From: Paracoccaceae bacterium
GTDB lineage: Bacteria > Pseudomonadota > Alphaproteobacteria > Rhodobacterales > Rhodobacteraceae
DNA: 9,037 nucleotides
Reading direction: 5' to 3'
Assembly (NCBI GenBank): GCA_023260935.1
Contig: JALQTL010000042.1
Span: 1-9,037 of the forward strand
This document shows positions 6,385 through 9,037 of this stretch, piece after piece. The position numbers were made by a program, and so were the translations under genes. The notes below the pieces were generated by a model, which made no database searches, had not been told where the DNA came from, and saw nothing but the letters and a program-made list of their open reading frames with translations. How positions within the stretch are numbered: the stretch's first letter is position 1; the number at the start of each line of letters is the position of its first letter.

Positions 6385-6391
6385 GTGCAGA

Positions 6392-6450
6392 AGGGGGCTG
6401 TCTGCCCCCTGGCGCGCGACGCGCGCTTACCTCCGGGGATATTTGAAGAC
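6392..6450 (+). repeat. Tandem-hairpin intergenic element with a conserved GGGGATATTTGAAGA tail
   Basis: AGGGGGC (6392-6398) pairs with GCCCCCT (6404-6410) around a TGTCT loop. A second hairpin follows at once, GCGCGC/GCGCGC (6412-6417 and 6421-6426) around GAC. Then comes CTCCGGGGATATTTGAAGAC at 6431-6450. From memory this arrangement (a GGGGGC...GCCCCC stem, a GCGC stem, then a CCGGGGATATTT tail) recurs between genes in Rhodobacteraceae as a REP-like element that often acts as a terminator. I could not check copy number. Here it lies between divergent genes, where no terminator is needed, so a mobile or structural repeat is likelier than a dedicated terminator. Confidence 0.5.
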
Positions 6451-6461
6451 GGGGAAGCCCA

Positions 6462-6489
6462 TTGCCGGAGGCGCAGGATGGGTTAGGCT
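6462..6489 (+). promoter_or_regulatory. Candidate promoter for a leaderless acyltransferase mRNA
   Basis: TTGCCG at 6462-6467 (four of six to the -35 consensus) is followed after 16 bases by TAGGCT at 6484-6489, a plausible alphaproteobacterial -10. The predicted transcription start falls at or next to the ATG at 6495. There is no good Shine-Dalgarno immediately before that ATG, only GGGG. Leaderless translation would explain both facts. The alternative is a TTG start at 6462 with a GGGGA site upstream. Confidence 0.3.
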
Positions 6490-6494
6490 GGGGC

Positions 6495-7823
6495 ATGTTC
6501 GAAACGGTGGAAATCCCGGTCTGGCTTCTGATCTTTGCGGGCGTTCTTGCGGGGATCGCGGCGCTGGAACGGATCATTGGCCCCGGTCTGCGCTGGTTTT
6601 TTCGCCGCCGCATGGAACGGGTGGTGGCCCGCGTCAACGAACGGCTTGATCGCAAGATCGAACCGTTCAAGCTGATGAGCCGCCATGACTGGGTGGTGCG
6701 CCTTCTTTATGATCCGAAGGTGCTGGAAGCCGTGGCCGAGCATGCCGCCGAAACCGGCGTGCCGGGCGAAGTTGCCCTGGCCGAGGCGAAGGCGTATGCG
6801 CGCGAGATCGTTCCAGCATTTTCGGCCCTGTTCTATTTCGGCTTTGCCACGCGGGCGGCCCGCTGGCTTTCGTCGATCTTTTTTCGTGTGCGGGTTGGAA
6901 AATTGCCCGCAGAGCTTGCCGCAGTGGACCCGAATGCCTCGGTCGTGTTTGTGATGAACCACCGCAGCAACATGGATTATGTACTGGTGACATGGCTGGT
7001 GTCGGGGCGAACGGCGCTTTCCTATGCAGTGGGGGAATGGGCCCGGGTCTGGCCGCTCAGCCGCCTGATCCGGGCGATGGGGGCCTATTTCATTCGCCGG
7101 GGCAGCCGCAATGCGCTCTATCGTCGGGTGCTTGCGCGGTATGTGCAGATGGCGACGGCAGAGGGCACGGTGCAGGCAGTGTTTCCCGAGGGCGGCCTTT
7201 CGCTGGACGGGCGTGTGGGGCCGGCCAAGATGGGGCTTTTGTCATATATCTGGGCAGGCTGGCACGAAGGGGGGCGCGATGTCGTCTTCATTCCGGTAGG
7301 CATAGCCTATGACCGGGTTCTGGAAGACAGCCTTCTGGTCAGGGCCGCGCGCACGGGCCAGCGTCGGTTTCGGCCGCGTCTGTGGGCGATTTTGCGGGAT
7401 GCGTTCCTGATCCTGCTGAAGCGTGCAGGGGGGCGAAAGCATCTTTTCGGCACGGCGGCGGCCGGTTTCGGGGTGCCGATATCCCTTGCGGCCTTTCGTG
7501 CCGCGGGCGGCGGGCCCGAGGATTTTGCCGCCCGGCTGATGGCCGAGGTGGAGGCCGTGGTGCCGATGCTTGCGGTGCCTCTGACAGCGGCGGCCCTGTC
7601 TGACGATGTTTCGGTGGAAGACCTGGCCGCTCGGCTGCGCGCCGCTGGTGCGGTCCTGAAGCTGCCGCCCGGGGGAAGTGACCGGGCCCGGGAGGAAGGG
7701 CTGGCAATGCTGCGCCTGCGCGGTCTGGTGGATGAAAAGGGGCTGCCACGACCGGAAATGCGCGATTTGCTGGAGTTTTATGCGGCCCCTGTTCGCCAGC
7801 GGCTGGCGGCGGCGCAAGAGTGA
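6495..7823 (+). CDS. PlsB/PlsC-type acyltransferase (glycerol-3-phosphate or 1-acylglycerol-3-phosphate O-acyltransferase)
   Basis: This 442-residue membrane-associated enzyme should transfer an acyl chain to a glycerol-phosphate acceptor in phospholipid synthesis. One N-terminal membrane helix spans about residues 8-24 (IPVWLLIFAGVLAGIAAL). The acyltransferase motifs follow in order: the catalytic HX4D as H156-R-S-N-M-D161, GAYFIRR (196-202), FPEGGLS (230-236) and FIPVGIAYDRV near 265-275. A conserved RRMERVVARVNERLDRKIEPFKLM stretch lies at 38-61. The helical C-terminal third has no motif I can name. It is longer than PlsC (about 240) and shorter than E. coli PlsB (about 800). I chose the ATG at 6495 because MFETVEIPVW fits the family N-terminus; the frame is open to a TTG at 6462, which would add 11 unlikely residues. 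It lies between divergent ecm and ccr, 141 bases before ccr. Which acceptor it uses is uncertain. Confidence 0.85.
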   Translation: MFETVEIPVWLLIFAGVLAGIAALERIIGPGLRWFFRRRMERVVARVNERLDRKIEPFKLMSRHDWVVRLLYDPKVLEAVAEHAAETGVPGEVALAEAKAYAREIVPAFSALFYFGFATRAARWLSSIFFRVRVGKLPAELAAVDPNASVVFVMNHRSNMDYVLVTWLVSGRTALSYAVGEWARVWPLSRLIRAMGAYFIRRGSRNALYRRVLARYVQMATAEGTVQAVFPEGGLSLDGRVGPAKMGLLSYIWAGWHEGGRDVVFIPVGIAYDRVLEDSLLVRAARTGQRRFRPRLWAILRDAFLILLKRAGGRKHLFGTAAAGFGVPISLAAFRAAGGGPEDFAARLMAEVEAVVPMLAVPLTAAALSDDVSVEDLAARLRAAGAVLKLPPGGSDRAREEGLAMLRLRGLVDEKGLPRPEMRDLLEFYAAPVRQRLAAAQE

Positions 7824-7830
7824 TGGCATT

Positions 7831-7940
7831 TTCTGCGGCGCGGCAGACATAAAATTACAAAATCTCCCTTCATACTATTGCAATGTTGCGCCATGATCCA
7901 TATCCATCTGTAGATCGCGCGCTGATTCTGCGGCGCGGCA
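7831..7940. repeat. 15-base direct repeat flanking the ccr upstream region
   Basis: TTCTGCGGCGCGGCA occurs exactly at 7831-7845 and at 7926-7940, 95 bases apart, within the 141-base spacer between the acyltransferase stop and the ccr start. The 80 bases between the copies are notably AT-richer than their surroundings. Paired operator sites, or the footprint of a small duplication or insertion, would both give this picture. Confidence 0.55.
7877..7884. promoter_or_regulatory. ATTGCAAT palindrome upstream of ccr
   Basis: This eight-base perfect palindrome lies midway between the two 15-base repeats, about 80 bases before the ccr start, and is followed by a second TTGC at 7886-7889. TTGCAA-centred sites are bound by RamB/ScfR-type regulators of acetate and short-chain fatty acid metabolism, which makes this a reasonable operator candidate. 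I found no convincing -35/-10 pair nearby. Confidence 0.3.
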
Positions 7941-7964
7941 TGACCTGACACCGATGGAGGCCCC

Positions 7965-9037
7965 ATGGCTCTGGATACGCAAAGCGCAATCGTCGCCTAT
8001 GACGCGCCCAAGAAGGATCTCTATGAACTGGGCGAAATGCCCCCGTTGGGCCATGTGCCAAAGCAGATGTATGCCTTGGCCATCCGGCGCGAGCGTCACG
8101 GAGAGCCGGAAGTGGCCATGCAGCAGGAGGTGGTGGATACCTGGACCATCGACAGCCATGAGGTGCTGGTTCTGGTGATGGCAGCCGGGGTCAATTACAA
8201 CGGGGTCTGGGCCGGTCTTGGCGTGCCGATCAGCCCCTTTGACGGCCACAAGCAAGCCTATCACATTGCCGGATCGGATGCCGCGGGCATCGTCTGGGCC
8301 GTGGGTGACAAGGTCAAGCGCTGGAAAGTGGGCGATGAGGTCGTGATCCACTGCAATCAGGATGATGGCGACGACGAGGAATGCAACGGCGGCGACCCGA
8401 TGTTTTCGCCGACGCAAAGGATCTGGGGATATGAGACGCCGGACGGCTCTTTCGCCCAGTTCACCCGGGTGCAGGCCCAGCAACTGATGCCGCGGCCCCG
8501 GCATCTGACATGGGAAGAAAGCGCCTGCTATACGCTGACCCTTGCAACCGCCTATCGGATGCTGTTTGGCCATCATCCCCATGATCTGAAGCCCGGGCAG
8601 AACGTGCTGGTCTGGGGCGCCTCGGGCGGGCTTGGGTCTTACGCCATCCAGCTTGCAAACACGGCCGGGGCGAATGCGATCGGCGTCATCAGCGATGAAT
8701 CGAAGCGCGACTTCGTGATGTCTATGGGCGCCAAGGGCGTCATCAACCGCAACGATTTCAAATGCTGGGGCCAGTTGCCGAAGGTCAATACCCCCGAATA
8801 CAACGAATGGCTGAAAGAGGCCCGCAAGTTCGGCAAGGCGATCTGGGATATCACCGGCAAGGGCGTCAACGTTGACATGGTCTTTGAACACCCGGGCGAA
8901 GCAACGTTCCCCGTGTCGTCTCTGGTCTGCAAGAAGGGCGGCATGGTTGTGATCTGTGCCGGGACGAGCGGGTTCAACTGCACCTTCGACGTGCGTTATA
9001 TGTGGATGCACCAGAAGCGTCTGCAAGGCAGCCATTT
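7965..9037 (+). CDS. ccr: Crotonyl-CoA carboxylase/reductase, 3' end beyond the window
   Basis: This enzyme reductively carboxylates crotonyl-CoA with NADPH and CO2 to (2S)-ethylmalonyl-CoA, the defining step of the ethylmalonyl-CoA pathway. The 357 complete codons here cover most of a family length of about 430. It is a medium-chain dehydrogenase/reductase fold. VMAAGVNYNGVWAGLGVPIS (71-90) is the active-site segment with the conserved NYN. AYHIAGSDAAGIV follows near 98-110, then WGYETPDGSFAQFTRVQAQQL (154-174). The NADPH site is VWGASGGLGSYAIQL (216-230). MVFEHPGEATFPVS near 305-318 is typical of Ccr rather than simple enoyl reductases. Start ATG 7965 has GGAGG at 7956-7960; the ATG at 7954 is in another frame. 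The reading frame runs off the window at base 9037. With ecm close by and divergent, the role is clear. Confidence 0.95.
   Translation, partial: MALDTQSAIVAYDAPKKDLYELGEMPPLGHVPKQMYALAIRRERHGEPEVAMQQEVVDTWTIDSHEVLVLVMAAGVNYNGVWAGLGVPISPFDGHKQAYHIAGSDAAGIVWAVGDKVKRWKVGDEVVIHCNQDDGDDEECNGGDPMFSPTQRIWGYETPDGSFAQFTRVQAQQLMPRPRHLTWEESACYTLTLATAYRMLFGHHPHDLKPGQNVLVWGASGGLGSYAIQLANTAGANAIGVISDESKRDFVMSMGAKGVINRNDFKCWGQLPKVNTPEYNEWLKEARKFGKAIWDITGKGVNVDMVFEHPGEATFPVSSLVCKKGGMVVICAGTSGFNCTFDVRYMWMHQKRLQGSH

Noticed and set aside
7954..8178. An alternative ATG start at 7954 just upstream of ccr
   Set aside because: It is in a different frame from ccr, and its GGAG overlaps the ribosome site that serves the ATG at 7965.
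7875..9035. A 386-codon open frame on the minus strand across the right end
   Set aside because: It is a shadow of ccr, which has the full nucleotide-binding motif and family residues on the plus strand.
1..9037. CRISPR array, tRNA, rRNA or toxin-antitoxin module
   Set aside because: I found no regularly spaced repeats, no cloverleaf-like sequence, no ribosomal RNA signature and no recognisable toxin or antitoxin gene on either strand.

Overview
Most of this window (about 690 to 9037) reads as chromosome of an alphaproteobacterium of the Rhodobacteraceae (Rhodobacter, Gemmobacter or Tabrizicola-like). The reasons are the high GC, tightly packed genes, the adjacency of ethylmalonyl-CoA mutase and crotonyl-CoA carboxylase/reductase, a DUF6455-type small cysteine protein, and a family-typical acyltransferase between the two pathway genes. 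The first ~546 bases do not belong with the rest. They are strongly AT-rich and encode the N-terminal 140 codons of a protein that looks like the eIF4G middle domain (MIF4G) of giant viruses or eukaryotes, ended abruptly by a composition break. Between that block and the first intact bacterial gene lies a ~126-base scrap of a D-aminoacylase-like amidohydrolase on the minus strand, broken at both ends. The simplest reading is a chimeric (metagenomic) contig with its true bacterial part starting near 680. Real transfer into a bacterial chromosome is possible but less likely.

Layout of the bacterial part. Plus strand: a xi-class glutathione transferase (YqjG, 756-1736), followed with no gap by a tiny membrane-anchored cysteine protein (1737-1925). 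Minus strand, read right to left: ecm (6281-4323), a DUF6455-like protein (4256-3900), deoD purine nucleoside phosphorylase (3818-3123) and an aldo/keto reductase (3020-2037). Plus strand again: a PlsB/PlsC-type acyltransferase (6495-7823) and the 5' 357 codons of ccr (7965 to the window end).

The metabolic core is the ethylmalonyl-CoA pathway for acetyl-CoA assimilation. Ccr reductively carboxylates crotonyl-CoA to (2S)-ethylmalonyl-CoA; after epimerisation, encoded elsewhere, Ecm rearranges the (2R) form to (2S)-methylsuccinyl-CoA. The two genes are transcribed divergently with the acyltransferase between them. The ecm upstream region carries a good sigma70-like promoter with tandem TTGCGGCA repeats just upstream of its -35. 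The ccr upstream region carries a 15-base direct repeat flanking an ATTGCAAT palindrome. These are the best regulatory candidates. A tandem-hairpin element between ecm and the acyltransferase resembles a dispersed intergenic repeat that I associate with Rhodobacteraceae.

I saw no rRNA, tRNA, CRISPR array, insertion sequence or recognisable novel defence system. Apart from the chimeric left end, this is mostly ordinary core metabolism.
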